A stretch of DNA of 64,000 bases, taken from contig JAJEKV010000028.1 in assembly GCA_021234155.1 (NCBI GenBank), forward strand, positions 4,364,567 to 4,428,566, written 5' to 3'. How positions within the stretch are numbered: position 1 is the stretch's first letter; each line of letters begins with the position of its first letter. Under the pieces are notes generated by a model. It saw only the letters and a program-made list of their open reading frames with translations. It had not been told where the DNA came from and did no database searches. The translations under genes and the position numbers were made by a program. Positions 21,335-32,249 of this stretch are shown piece by piece. The stretch is from Isoetes taiwanensis (lineage: Eukaryota; Streptophyta; Lycopodiopsida; Isoetales; Isoetaceae).

Positions 21335-22219
21335 TTTTGAAATGAGAAGCAGGACGAAGGATTGAGGAAGAAGGGATGCATTTGGCAGTGGAAATCACGG
21401 GTGGCGCATTGTCCTTGCCTCAAAAACAAGCCAGAATGAAGCACAGAAAAAAGAAACAGAAAAAGAAAGAAAGAAGCTGCTTCTGCAGCGGAGCTCTGCA
21501 GTGCCCAGCTGCTGGCTTGCCAGTTTCTGTCTATGGCGCCGTTCCTCAAGGTCAACCCTTCCATTTATCTGTTGCTGGCCGATCACGGGCCCCGCTCTCC
21601 CATCCCCGCCCCCGTTATCAGCCAAAAGTTGATCCTGTAAGTTGTCTCTATTTTTCCTTGGGCCCAATCCTTCTTGGGATCTTTATGTAGTGGGAGCACA
21701 TCAAATGAAAGAGCAACCCCAAAGGCTTCTCATTGCCCATCCCAATTCCCCGCATCTCCGTCGTGCAATATATTCCCTCACACAGATGCTTCTTCGCCAG
21801 TCCCCTCCTCAGTGCCACCTTCGGACCCTATCTAGCCTGAAATTGCCCACGCCCTTGCCTATTTCATAAGCCTATCTAGTGTGAAAATAGAGCATGCAAC
21901 CTTTGCTCCTCATGCCACAAGAATATGCTACAAACAGTGTCAACTTTTTTGTCTTTCATTGTACACTCGTGTCCATGTCATTCTTTATTGTTCCTGAATC
22001 TTCTGCTTCTATGCTGCCTCTGTGTGAATGGAGAATGGACCTTCTGCAATAGTTCGTACAATTATTTTTGGAGATCTTTCTTATGCAAAGAGGCATATAA
22101 TTGGCCTTGCAATTATTGTTGCAAACTTCAAACTCACTATAACACGTTGGTTATTTGTCAATTTGTATCTAAATTTTCTTTCTACTCTTACTTGTTATTG
22201 ACCATATGAATCTGTGGGC

Positions 22220-22531
22220 AACCTCGTTTGTGCCATGTCAATGTTTTACTCGTTTAAACAAAATAGACCGCCTTGACTAAGATCAAACTAAAAGATAGCA
22301 AGTGTATATCAAAAGAAAGGAGAAGACATCATAATCCTAAATGAATGCAAAAGACAATTCATTTGCACATACCTTAGCACCTCAACGCCTTGTATCACTT
22401 CCTTTAGCGTTCATGTTTTAATTGGCAATTTGGGACCCTTGGATTATAGAAGATTCCATGGAATCTTCCACATGCAAGGTCATCCTATTTTCTTCCCTAC
22501 TAGTGGCACAAAAATAGCAATGTAAACTATG
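22220..22531 (+). repeat. Direct repeat, copy 1 (about 310 bp)
   Basis: From AACCTCGTTTGTGCCATG to AATAGCAATGTAAACTATG this segment recurs at 22551-22873 with scattered substitutions and small indels. It contains GAAGATTCCATGGAATCTTC, a perfect 20-bp palindrome. Confidence 0.7.
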
Positions 22532-22550
22532 TAACATACCAGATTTAGAT

Positions 22551-22873
22551 AACCTTGTTTGTGCCATGTCAATGTTTTACCCGTCCAAACAAAATAGCCC
22601 ACCTTGATTAAGATCAAAATAGACCAGCTTGATCGATAGAAAGGAGAAGACATCATAATCCTCAATCATTGCAAAAGGCAATTCATTTGCATATACCTTT
22701 GCATCTTAAAGCTTTATATTACTTTCTTTAGCATTCATGTTTTTATTGGCAATTTGAGACCCTCAAATTCTAGAAGATTCCATGGAATCTTCCACATTTA
22801 GGGTCAGCCTATTTTCTGCCCTAACAACTCTTGCACAGACTAATGGTGCAAGAATAGCAATGTAAACCAATGG
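22551..22873 (+). repeat. Direct repeat, copy 2
   Basis: Diverged tandem copy of 22220-22531, separated by about 20 bases. It includes the same 20-bp palindrome. The CACTA-type MITE follows shortly downstream. Confidence 0.7.
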
Positions 22874-22931
22874 TTTAAACCCTAGGAACCAATGTCCAAG
22901 CAACCACGAGCAACAGAGCATGCAAAAAACT

Positions 22932-23127
22932 CTCTACGACAAAAATCGATAGAAACGGCACAAAAGTGACATTTATGCTCCGCCTTTTTACGGAGCACAA
23001 ACGTCACTTTTGTGCCATTTATGATGTTTGTGTTCCCCAAATGGCACAAAAGTGACGTTTATGCTCCGTAAAAAGGTGGGGCATAAATGTCACTTTTGTG
23101 TCATTTCTACCTATTTTTATAGTAGTG
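22932..23127. mobile_element. Foldback CACTA-type MITE (about 196 bp)
   Basis: The right end on the minus strand reads CACTACTATAAAAATAGG, a typical CACTA terminus. The left end reads CTCTACGACAAAAATCG, its degenerate partner. Nearly the whole element is an inverted repeat around a short loop near 23030. Each arm also contains a smaller inverted repeat: GGCACAAAAGTGAC, then a spacer, then GTCACTTTTGTGCC. Flanking triplets (ACT left, CCT right) could be a decayed 3-bp target duplication. It encodes no protein and would depend on a CACTA transposase. Confidence 0.75.
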
Positions 23128-23129
23128 CC

Positions 23130-25940
23130 TGGCGGGAGGATTCCAACGTCCAGGCCGCAATGGCATTTGCAGGCCCCTCACCTCTGATTGAACTATGATT
23201 CACTTCGACCTTGAATGCCCTTCAATCCACGCCTAATTCCGAGCTGAACATGTTTGAAATAGCAGGAATGCCTCTGATTGAACAATGATTCTAAGAAGCT
23301 GCTCTGTCTCTGATTGAACAACAATTCAATTTGACCTAAATGTTACTGAACAAGCTTGAAATAGCATGAAACCAAGGTCCAGGTTTGATTCAACCTAAAT
23401 AGATTTGATATAACCATGGAGCTCCAACAAAACCAATCAAGGAGCCTGGCCTTGCCCCAAACTTGGGCCTACCAAGGAAAAATCTGGCGAAGACTAGGCT
23501 GCAAATCAAAACAGAACCGCATCAACTCCACCAGAATCGGCATGCAGATCAAGGATCAGAGGTTGTGTCTTCAGGCTGACACTTTCTAATTGTAGCTCAA
23601 AAAAATGCCTTCCTTTAGTCATTGAAACAACAAATTCCAAAAAAATATTCCACAAATTAAGTTGCTTAAATTTGGCATCAAACTCCTTATCATGCATATT
23701 TATACGACTTCACATACAATACCACATCAAAAATATTACTCCCAACCTTTATGTGAGTACATTCCCGCAATACAAAGATGATTGCGCAGATTTATTCCTA
23801 ACTGAATGCAAAAGGCCATTTGAATATTCACTCCAAAACATAGAATGCTAAATTGACTTTGATAACAAATTGAAAAATTTATTGTCGATATCAAGACCTT
23901 ACTTTTTAGATAGAACTCAAACCATGCTTCAGTTCCATTGACTCATTCAATTGAATTTTATATGTTTTCAAGTTGAAGACTGGAGGAGCAAGAGGAACTA
24001 TAACAAATAAAGCAATGGTGACTAGTTGATCGAGGGGGATCCACCATATTTCACAATATTAGCACCATGATTGTAAAGGAGCTTTTGGCCTTTTATGTAT
24101 GTGTACCACAGGCTATGAGTCTTTTTGCCATGAATTTGTTAGAAAGGGAGGGATTTTTATGACTCTTTGAGGCATACTCATCAAGCACATACCCTTGTAT
24201 ATATAGTTGGATCCCCAAGTAGTTGGTTGCCAATGGATGTAAAAAAATTTCTTCTGCTTATTCATGATGTTCTTGATGACTTTGTTGTGCCTCTTATCGG
24301 TCAATGGCATAAAAATATCTTCCTCAATATTTAAAGATCAATGAATATACATAACTTGGCTAAACATCATATCTGAGCAAGCCGGCCAAGGCCTAATAAA
24401 CTTTTGAGTTAGTTGCCAGTTTGTGGCCTGTGTAGAGAGAATAGAATAGAACTGGTCTTCAACGAAGACCAAATGGTCTATGACAAGGGTTAAATTTGAA
24501 TGTTGTCATACCATTCTTGAGGCCTTTGGCCATTCAGAAAATGCCAACATTTTGTTTTTAAGGCATGCAGAGGAATAACTAAGTAAGAAAGTGCCATTCA
24601 AATAGAAATGGAGAAATTTTATCAGCCTTTCACTAGAATGGCTATTTGAATATTCTAAATTCATATATTCATATTTATTTTATTTATTTATCAATTCTTT
24701 ACCATGACACCCTATATTAGTTTAAGATTTCATTATCATATATATTATTTACTATTATAAAAATATTTATAGTCAATTTGTTTTAGTTTTTAAACAGGGT
24801 GAACGTAGGCCCATAGTTGGGCCAGCCATCCAACCCCATCAATTGGCTAATTGAGGTTGAAAAAGGTTAGAAAAAAGCTAATTCAAAAATTCCAACCAAA
24901 GTTGGCTTCAATTCTAAACTTTATTCTTTTACATACTGTATACACCCTACAATGGTATGAGTTTATTGCTCTTTAGCTATTTCTAAATTATAAAGAAAAT
25001 GGCGATAAATGGAAGACCATATTTCTTTGACAAGGCGATTATTTCATATACTTTTAATGTTTCCTTAAAAATAAAAGCAATTTCTTTCCTTGCCCATTAC
25101 ACATATATATAATTCGTTCTCCTTTAGATTTGATTCCTATATTTTATCTTTTTTTGCTTACACGTGTGCTTCTTTTTCCTGGGTACAGATTTGCGGTGAG
25201 GAATTTCTGATGAAGTGTGGGCTGGCAAAATCGATAACAAGATCCATGGCAGAGATTGGGGCCATGGAGGATGGCCAGATTTGTAGAGATCAACAAGCTG
25301 TGCATTTGCGAAGGACGGCCAGGCCTGCCGGATTGGGGGAGGGTTTTGGTAGCCGAGCTAGTTTTTAATCTAAAAATCATTGTGTTCTTAATTCCAGCCC
25401 AAATCACTTTGTTTTGCTTCCAGATCTGGCCGAATCACTCTGATGTCTGTAAGCACGATTTATAATGGGCATTAAGGGCCTCGGTTGCGCCTAAAACAGA
25501 TGAATTTGTTGGACAGATGCATAGATAAGTTAGATTATGGTAGAAACAATCCCTCTTCTACTTGCTTCTCTGATCTGTTAAAATCCTGCAATGACTTCAT
25601 CGAGAAGCAAAAAGGTACAAGTATTTCTTCTTGAGGAATATCGGCAACCACTGCAGTTGCTTCCAGTGACTCAGCAATAATCCGGCTCTGGTCTTAAGCA
25701 GGCCTGTCGGATTGGTTCATAGCCGCAAAACGAGCCCCAATCACGATTCTATTGACAGACATCTCTCACCAGATTAAATCCTCTTGCTAGGCTTTTCATT
25801 CATCTCAACAATTTTTCTACAATGGTATAGAGTGGGTAGCTGCACATCGCATGCTACCCAAAAAAAATGAAAAACATAGGGAATATCCCGTTATAACACC
25901 TGGAACCCAAATAAATCGTGACACAGATGTTGGCTACAGA
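23130..25940. other. Unassigned AT-rich intergenic stretch
   Basis: No gene was recognised. Short motif repeats (CTCTGATTGAACAATGATTC variants near 23180, 23270 and 23310) occur. A stretch at about 24968-25002 (TTTATTGCTCTTTAGC onward) recurs at 29684 and 38907 next to Helitron ends. A GC-richer patch at 25190-25370 follows a good acceptor (TGGGTACAG) and has an open frame (MKCGLAKSITRSMAEIGAME), possibly an exon of an unknown gene. Confidence 0.4.
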
Positions 25941-26162
25941 TGTTGGCTAGTGTACCTACCGAGAGCTTATCGCCGGGATTGAAAAGCCCCGCCCTTTCGG
26001 GTTTTCGAGGAAAAACCCTAGCGATAAAATCTCGGCAAGGGGCTTGGACAATGCAAGACTGCTAAACGTTCCCACAAAAAAACCCACGCTCCACAGAGAA
26101 TACCAAAGTTGTGCATCACCTCTGGACCTGCACATCCTCAACAAAAAACTAATAGAGAAAAA

Positions 26163-26263
26163 ACCTTGAAAAAGCGAGAGGCTGGTCACGCATGCCACGC
26201 GACAAAAAACAACATTTACACCTCGAAAAAGCGAGGGGCTGGTCACACAAAAAACAACATTTT
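26163..26263 (+). repeat. Two-copy tandem repeat
   Basis: TTGAAAAAGCGAGAGGCTGG ... ACAAAAAACAACATT is followed by TCGAAAAAGCGAGGGGCTGG ... ACAAAAAACAACATT with a small internal deletion. It is noncoding as far as visible. Confidence 0.5.
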
Positions 26264-26514
26264 CAATAATATATACATTAAGGGAGGGTGAGTGGGAGTC
26301 ACGGGAACTGCTTGAGATAGGAGAAAACGCCGATGAGAAGTCGATGAAGAACCTGCAAGAAATAGCGATCCCCAAATGAACCAGAGTCCCGAAAATGCAT
26401 GCATGGGAGAGATGCATGCTCGCGCATTTGAGAATACCGATCCGATGGCTCGGATCAATGGCATTCTTAAATAAGGGCTCGCATGAAAACAGACAAACAC
26501 GACAAGGGCTAATG

Positions 26515-26812
26515 GGGGTTTGTAACGGATTGATTTGTAACGCATATTAATTTGTAACGCAATTTTAGATTTGACACACGTGATAGAAAACATTGTATTT
26601 TGTAACGGGTGGCACACCTTGTATACTTGTAACATGCTACTAAAATTTGTATAGACTTGTTTATAACGTGTGGCAAATAGTAAATTGTGTAACGAGTTAC
26701 AACTTAAATCTGTAATGTGTGACAAGCATTAAAGTTTGTAACGCGTTACAAGTCCCATTTGTAACGTGTGACAAATATTACTATTTTGTAACACGTTATA
26801 AAGATTTTTAGT
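26515..26812. repeat. TTTGTAACGYGTKACAA repeat cluster (CACTA subterminal-type)
   Basis: About ten variants of TTTGTAACGCGTTACAA (a near palindrome) are spaced by 10-30 bases, for example near 26520, 26538, 26552, 26600, 26680, 26735 and 26757. They lie just upstream of a broken SET gene and a CACTA tnp2 gene in the same orientation. CACTA elements carry such short, repeated transposase-binding motifs near their ends, so this is probably the 5' subterminal region. A CACGACAAGGGC at 26498 may be a decayed terminus. Confidence 0.6.
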
Positions 26813-26908
26813 AAATATAGCCGTTGGAAACTTGCTATTTGACTTCTTCTAGGCGCCCATTTGAGTTCTTCTAGGCGCTTGAGGCATTGAGCTTCCCTCT
26901 TAGGTGCC

Positions 26909-27237
26909 ATGGATGATCTATTTGCAGATTTGCCTGCAACTACTAGGAGAAGAAGATTGAAAGAGCTTGTTGACGCAGGTATGCTAGATCCTAGTGCAAT
27001 ATCACGAGCTCCTAGAGGACATTGTGCTGATGAGTTTGAAGTATGTTGGTGTGCATCTTGTGTGGGCCAACATAATCTATTGCTCGATTGCCTACGACGA
27101 TTGTGCGGCATCTTAAGTCATTTAGTACCTATTGAAAAGCTCCTGAGAACTTTTGTAGTCGTTTTGGTATATCTTACAATTCGGCTCCACCAGAGGGACC
27201 AGGTTAGTAATCCCCCCTTATTTGGTTTATTGGCTAG

Positions 27238-27295
<58 letters not shown>

Positions 27296-28105
27296 AACCA
27301 TTAGAATATGCACATTACTTCTTATTTGTATCATAAAATACATCTATTGGTATTCTAACAGACTTCAACACAACAAGCTACAATTAATTTTCGAGGGGAG
27401 TTTGGAGGCACATAGAGGTTGATGATGAGATGGATCCTGCACAGAGTAGTTCTCGTTATAGGACCTGCAAGAAGTTGTGTATGGATGTTATTAGTGGAAG
27501 TAGAAACTATGCTATCGGTTGTGATATACCCGATCTAGTTATGCCTCATGAGATTGAGAAATTAATAAGGCATGTTGACCGTAGAAGATTGGGTCTGTTT
27601 ATTGGTCTATTACCAAGTTTAGGTGAGGAATTCAGTTATTGGGGTCGTCGATATATAATAAAATAGTCAATGATCCCAGGTGTCGGAAGAGGGTTATTCA
27701 TTGCCCAAGATGTTCAAGTTCGCTTTGGTACAGTTATTCCTTTGATGATCTATGGAGGCCCAGAATATAATGCATTAGAGTGGGAGGCCTTAACTTATGG
27801 TTTATGGCTGCAATAGCAATGCATGCACCATGGAGACTAGATTGGACCGTAGCGAGGATAAGAGAACCTTCGTCGATGGTCGCGTTGAAGAATATGGCAA
27901 TATAGCAGGGTTGATAAGTTGTGGTAGTAATAAAGAGTCAATCAATTGTATATTTCAGGAAAGAAATAATGATCGTGAGGAGTTCATGGCAAAGGCATCT
28001 AAGCATTTTGTCATGGTAATGGCCATAAGAACACTCAAAGCCGGTGATGAGTTGATTATGGACTATGAATTGCCATCCAATATACCTGATCATTTTCTAT
28101 ATTAA
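26909..28105 (+). pseudogene. SET-domain protein gene, broken, inside the CACTA element
   Basis: The putative first exon starts MDDLFADLPATTRRRRLKEL at 26909 and ends near 27202 (GACCAG|GTTAGT). A second follows acceptor TTCTAACAG near 27360. In the second, after a TAG at 27664-27666, comes MIPGVGRGLFIAQDVQVRFG, matching the SET start (GRGLFA...I..G). After a frameshift near 27800 come EYGNIAGLISCGSNKESINC and AIRTLKAGDELIMDYEL, matching the N-A-x-x-I-N-H and GEELTxDY blocks. SET proteins transfer methyl groups to histone lysines. The motif order is right, but the stop, the frameshift and SCGS in place of NHS argue against activity here. Its position upstream of tnp2, same strand, suggests it is transposon cargo. 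Confidence 0.65.
27237..27295 (+). repeat. (CTAT)n microsatellite
   Basis: About 59 bases, nearly 15 pure CTAT/ATCT units, inside the presumed intron of the SET gene. Confidence 0.95.
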
Positions 28106-28383
28106 TCAATATCCACTATTTCAAATTATGTTGAAATGTATATTATGTTTGTTCCACCATTATTGTTTATCTTCTTTCGTCTCTCCTTTTATTTTCAATT
28201 CAACTTGTAGGGTGCATTTGTCCTGAACTTGTTAGACAATGATACTTTAATAAGTTGCAAATTCCACCTTAAGCACTCTTTTTTTTTGTAAGAAATGGTT
28301 TTGGTTAGATGTTTAGCTTATAATTTTTATTTATGCTGGTTTGTATTTCACATATATTGCATGTCAAGGTTCCATCTTCAAGA

Positions 28384-29454
28384 TATGAAAAAGCTAGCAC
28401 GAGAAAATCCGGTAATCACTGGAAATGTGGAGCAAATAAACAACCATGTTTATGATGAGATGACTCACAATTTGCTATATGAGCACGCACAATTTGAATG
28501 TCTTATGGAAGATATTGATAATGAGGTAGGTGCACAAATATGAATGACTCAGAAGATGATGGGGTAGCTTTTGGGGTAGATCCGGCTCAGTACTTCGATG
28601 AGCATATAATCCATGATGCTAAAACAAAATTATATGAGGGTTGCAAGATATCGAGATTGACATTCAATCTATGTATTCTCAACTTACAAGGACAATATAA
28701 GATATCAAACGTGGCAATAGATGCAATATTGAGGTTTGTCTCTCCCTCTATAACTCCTAATTTTGTTTGCAATCTATATGATCAATTATTTTGTACATCA
28801 ATCTTAACTTTACCAGAAGTTTTCGTTAGCAGACCTATCAGCAAAATATTGCCCTCTGGCAATGAGGTTCCTTCTCATCATGATGAAGCACGGAAACTCA
28901 TAAAGGCACTTGGTTTTGAGTATGAAAGTATTCATGTATGTCCAAATGAGTGTACCTTGTATTACAAGGACATTAAAGACATGGTAAAATGCCCTAAATG
29001 TAATGAATCGAGGTATCTTAGTGATGTCCAAGGCTCTGATATTCCACGCAAGGTATTGCGCTATTTTCCTATAATTCCTAGACTTTCCCACATCTTTCGA
29101 ACAAAGGAAAACGCTACCTTAATGGGATGGCATGCAAGTAAACATGGTTCAGATGGAGTTATGCGCATTCCTACTGATTCTGAGGCTCGGAGGTTTATTC
29201 ATGAAAGATGGCCAGAATTTGAAAAGGAACCTAGACATGTTCACTTTGGTCTTGCAACGGATGGTTTTAATCCCTTTTCACAACGGGCTGCTTCACGGTC
29301 TACTTGGCCAGTCATGCTTGTAAATTACAATATATCTCTAGAGGAATCTATTAAACGGGGACATATCATGTTGAGCATGATTATTCCAGGTTTTCAATTT
29401 TGCCACTCATTAACAAATTTCTCATATATATGCATGAAATCTTATAATGATTGA
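28384..29454 (+). pseudogene. CACTA (En/Spm) tnp2-type transposase, 5' part
   Basis: The first block (28384-28543) reads MKKLARENPVITGNVEQINN and continues in another frame from 28540. It then matches tnp2 proteins throughout: KLYEGCKISRLTF, IHVCPNECTLYYKD, MVKCPKCNESRY with a zinc-knuckle CxxC, RKVLRYFPIIPRLSHIF, PRHVHFGLATDGFNPF and STWPVMLVNYNI. It runs into LSMIIPG, where tnp2 usually has LIIPGPKSPG. A donor-like G|GTTTTC follows, but no downstream exon is found. Only about the first third to half of a usual tnp2 is present. The 9.2-kb duplication begins inside this frame, at 29281. Confidence 0.85.
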
Positions 29455-29720
29455 CTAATGAATGTTGGGCATTAATGGGATTGAGGTCGAAGGTTGAAGG
29501 ATGGCCAAAAGAGGGACAAGATCGGGGAAGAACATGTCACAACATGGAAAAGGACGCCAAACTGTCAAACTAAGCAGGGAGAAGCCCCTCCCCTGCCTGG
29601 CATCAAAGAAAGTGAGTCAAGGGAACTGCTGAGAGAGGAGCCTTTGTCTGTTTTCATGCGAGCCCTTATTCGAGAATATGAATTTATTGCTCTTTAGCTA
29701 TTTCTAAATTATAAAGACAA

Positions 29721-29748
29721 CTAGAAAAAGTGCCCAGCGTTGCTGGGC
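29721..29748 (-). mobile_element. Helitron-type 3' end (unit 1, outer)
   Basis: On the minus strand: hairpin GCCCAGC-AAC-GCTGGGC, then ACTTTTT, then CTAG followed by T. A short hairpin about 7 bases before a CTRR terminus with a following T is the Helitron 3' signature. The element body would extend to higher coordinates. It is the same strand as the Rep-helicase at 50-55 kb. Confidence 0.65.
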
Positions 29749-30129
29749 TTTTTGTTGGGATTAATTCGAGTAATGCTTGTTCAAGATTCCTATTATGCTT
29801 TGATAAGATAAGAAAAGAAGCATAGACCGTATTAATAAGTTAATTGTCTATCATGCTTTGTTTAAAGGTGTTTTTAATTTCAACATGTGGAAGCAGTTGT
29901 TTATTTGTATATTATGGGTGCTCATAGTCGAAAGGGGTATGGGGCAATGAGTAAACAAGAAGTCTATCCAAGAAGTCTATTTCCAGGGAAAAGGATGATC
30001 TTCTGATTTTCCAGTAACTGGAGGAGACTTAATCTGGTTAAGTGCGTTAAGGACAATGTCCATTTCCACTGTTTTCCTGTCTGCTTTTCTAGTGGATATT
30101 AAATCTTATTGTGTTATTTTCTTAAGGCA

Positions 30130-30294
30130 ATGAACTTGACTTTAAGTTTACTTATTTGTACAGGTTTATTTCGAGAGGATCCATTTGTGATTCTTTGGTT
30201 TGATAGACGTATCATTTATGAGGTAACCCATTTGGTGGAGAGTACTCTGGAAGCATTCAAAAATGGCTTTTATGTTACCAGTAACCCCTTCGCG

Positions 30295-30345
<51 letters not shown>
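30130..30345 (+). pseudogene. Captured exon fragment of unknown gene, with 51-base poly(A) (unit 1)
   Basis: After an acceptor-like TTTGTACAG the frame reads FREDPFVILWFDRRIIYEVT and VESTLEAFKNGFYVTSNPFA and then runs into an uninterrupted run of 51 A (30295-30345). I do not recognise the family. The unit-2 copy is at 39355-39535, with the same residues and only 16 A. Confidence 0.4.
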
Positions 30346-30348
<3 letters not shown>

Positions 30349-31139
30349 AGGGTGTTTTAAGTATGTTTGAAGTCTGGATTTGAATGCTAGAGTTTTTAAT
30401 AGGAAAGTTTTATAAGTTGAGATGGAAAATTATCTTAATTGTTTGGCACTTTTTTGTATGCATCTTGGTCTGCCCTAATCTTGGTAGGACCCTTGGGGTT
30501 TAACCTATAAGTGAACATTTTTCATAGCCAATAGTTATTCATTGTTTGAACAATATTTATTCATGTTTGGTTAGACTTTAACATTAACATTAATTTATCA
30601 ATGGTTATGCTTCGAAACCTTAAAATGATTCAGCGACAAGCGGGAGGGGCTAACTGTTTTCGGAACTGTTTTATCTGGGCATGTTGATAGTTGTAACAGC
30701 CACTGCATATCAGAACTCAGAAGCGGCAGAAGCGGCTGATGTGAAGTCGCCTAAGTAAAGCTCGGAGCAACAAAAGGGCGAAGATCATCTGTAATAGAGA
30801 GGTTAGTTGAATTGTCAGTCATTTGTAGTTGGCAATTTGGGATTGTAAACTTGCGATATCTCAAGTTTAATGTTACCATTGGTAACCATTAGGAGATATG
30901 TCCTCAACTATCGAACAAAAGATTTCACTGGTCGGTCATAGGGGTCTGTATCCTTTGTACCTCTCAAATAAGTTTAATTTCTCAATACTTTTTGTTTATT
31001 ACTGACGTATCTGCCTCAGGGCCCAAGTATAAAAGTTATGCAGTCAGCAGACGTAAAAAATTAACAATATAAATGCCTTGAATCACTCAATCCATTAAAT
31101 ATTTCTACCTAATTAGGAATATTGCCATTTACCTCTATT

Positions 31140-31432
31140 CCAAGGACAAGCCACTAAGTGCGGAGGAAGTAGCTGCTAAAGACCATCCAGGTTCCACAGA
31201 CAAGGATGTGGATAATCTAATAGCAATTATCAAACAAATTGACAAGGATATGATTTTGATGCGAGATGCATTGATTGAATTTGATCAAGGCTTGTTCACT
31301 CCAACCATGCACATAACACAGACAAAGCTAGATGAGATTCGTACAGAACTCGCGAGAGAAAAAGTGATTGCAAAATTACATGTCCAATCAGTGCGAGAGA
31401 TGATCCACACATTGGAGTGCACACGCTATTAA
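31140..31432 (+). pseudogene. Captured last exon of an unknown gene (unit 1, forward copy)
   Basis: The open frame includes DNLIAIIKQIDKDMILMRDA, ITQTKLDEIRTELAREKVIA and ends MIHTLECTRY-stop. It is charged and helical with no recognised domain. Unit 2 (40370-40669) keeps a better 5' border: acceptor CTATTCCAG then EAAAPKPLTAEEVAAKDHPG. A diverged reverse-complement copy lies in the same unit at 35340-35620, so the unit holds the exon in both orientations. Confidence 0.45.
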
Positions 31433-31602
31433 ACTATTACAGTCTGCATGTTGTTTGTACACTTCTATTATGTTGAACACTATGAGTTATGAATTTATTT
31501 TGTTGACATAATAATCCAGATCTTGATGATTTCTTGAAAGATATTGAAGGAAAACTCCTGTTTTATGTTGCTAGACTATTCTCCAAAGTTATAGTGTGTA
31601 AA

Positions 31603-31908
31603 GAATATTTTGGATGAGTTTATTGTAGAACTTAAGACAGTAACTACATATGAGATCTGTTTGGCTATATTAGAGTTGCTGTGCATTAGAAATAAGGTCG
31701 AAATGTAGTTTGCATATGGCCTAGCTGTTCCTGCTATTGTTAAATTGGTAGCTGGTTTTTCCAGCAAACGTACAGAGCATGCTATCAGCTGTCTCACAGC
31801 AGTAGCTTCTGCTGTTACTTTTGGTCCTCTGCTATTTGTTTATATGATGAACAAATTTTATATTGCACTTAGTTGTCAAATTACTGCTTTTCCTAATTGC
31901 AGCATTTA
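31603..31908 (+). pseudogene. PUB-type armadillo-repeat fragment (unit 1)
   Basis: The frame is damaged here; the unit-2 copy (40847-41149) is open. It reads LAILELLCIRNEGRNAVCIH and GLAVPAIVKLVAGFSSKRTE then HAISCLTAVASAV. This matches the armadillo region of plant U-box E3 ligases (CxxxEGRxA...IPAIVKxxxxVSxxxTExAVxxLxxxC). Only one or two repeats are present, with no U-box, so this is a captured fragment, not a gene. In unit 1 three small deletions break the frame around NEGRNAVC. Confidence 0.5.
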
Positions 31909-31919
31909 AATATTAAACA

Positions 31920-31947
31920 CTAGAAAAAATGCCTAGCGTTGCTAGGC
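31920..31947 (-). mobile_element. Helitron-type 3' end (unit 1, inner)
   Basis: Minus strand: GCCTAGC-AAC-GCTAGGC hairpin, ATTTTTT, CTAG, then T. The hairpin has compensating changes relative to the outer copy (C to T paired with G to A), which keep the stem paired. It shares further tail sequence with the outer end (GGGATTA nearby). Confidence 0.65.
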
Positions 31948-32249
31948 TTTTCATCGGGATTATTCCAAAATTAATAGTTATGGCTAAGATCGTCCTTATA
32001 AACCGTTATATTTATTGAGCTTAGAGTTTTGAAATGTTCATAGAAATTGTCTTGCATTTCTAATGCATTTGCCAGGCTTTAACAATAATAACTTATGTTG
32101 GGGATATCGACAAAAGGAAACGAGTCATTGAATAACCCTCATAATGTATGCCTAGCTAAAATTAATGGAATGAGGATGATATTTATGTTCAAGAAAACAC
32201 GCATGGTTAAGAAAGTGTATCATACTCAATGATATAAAGAATAAGCAAT

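Noticed and set aside
25970-26040. AAACCCTAG as an interstitial telomere repeat
   Set aside because: Only single partial units occur, with no TTTAGGG array.
26469-29673. Shared 25-base segment (TGTCTGTTTTCATGCGAGCC...) as inverted ends of the CACTA element
   Set aside because: Homology stops abruptly, the neighbouring GGGAACTGCT match is in direct orientation, and no CACTA terminus adjoins the right copy.
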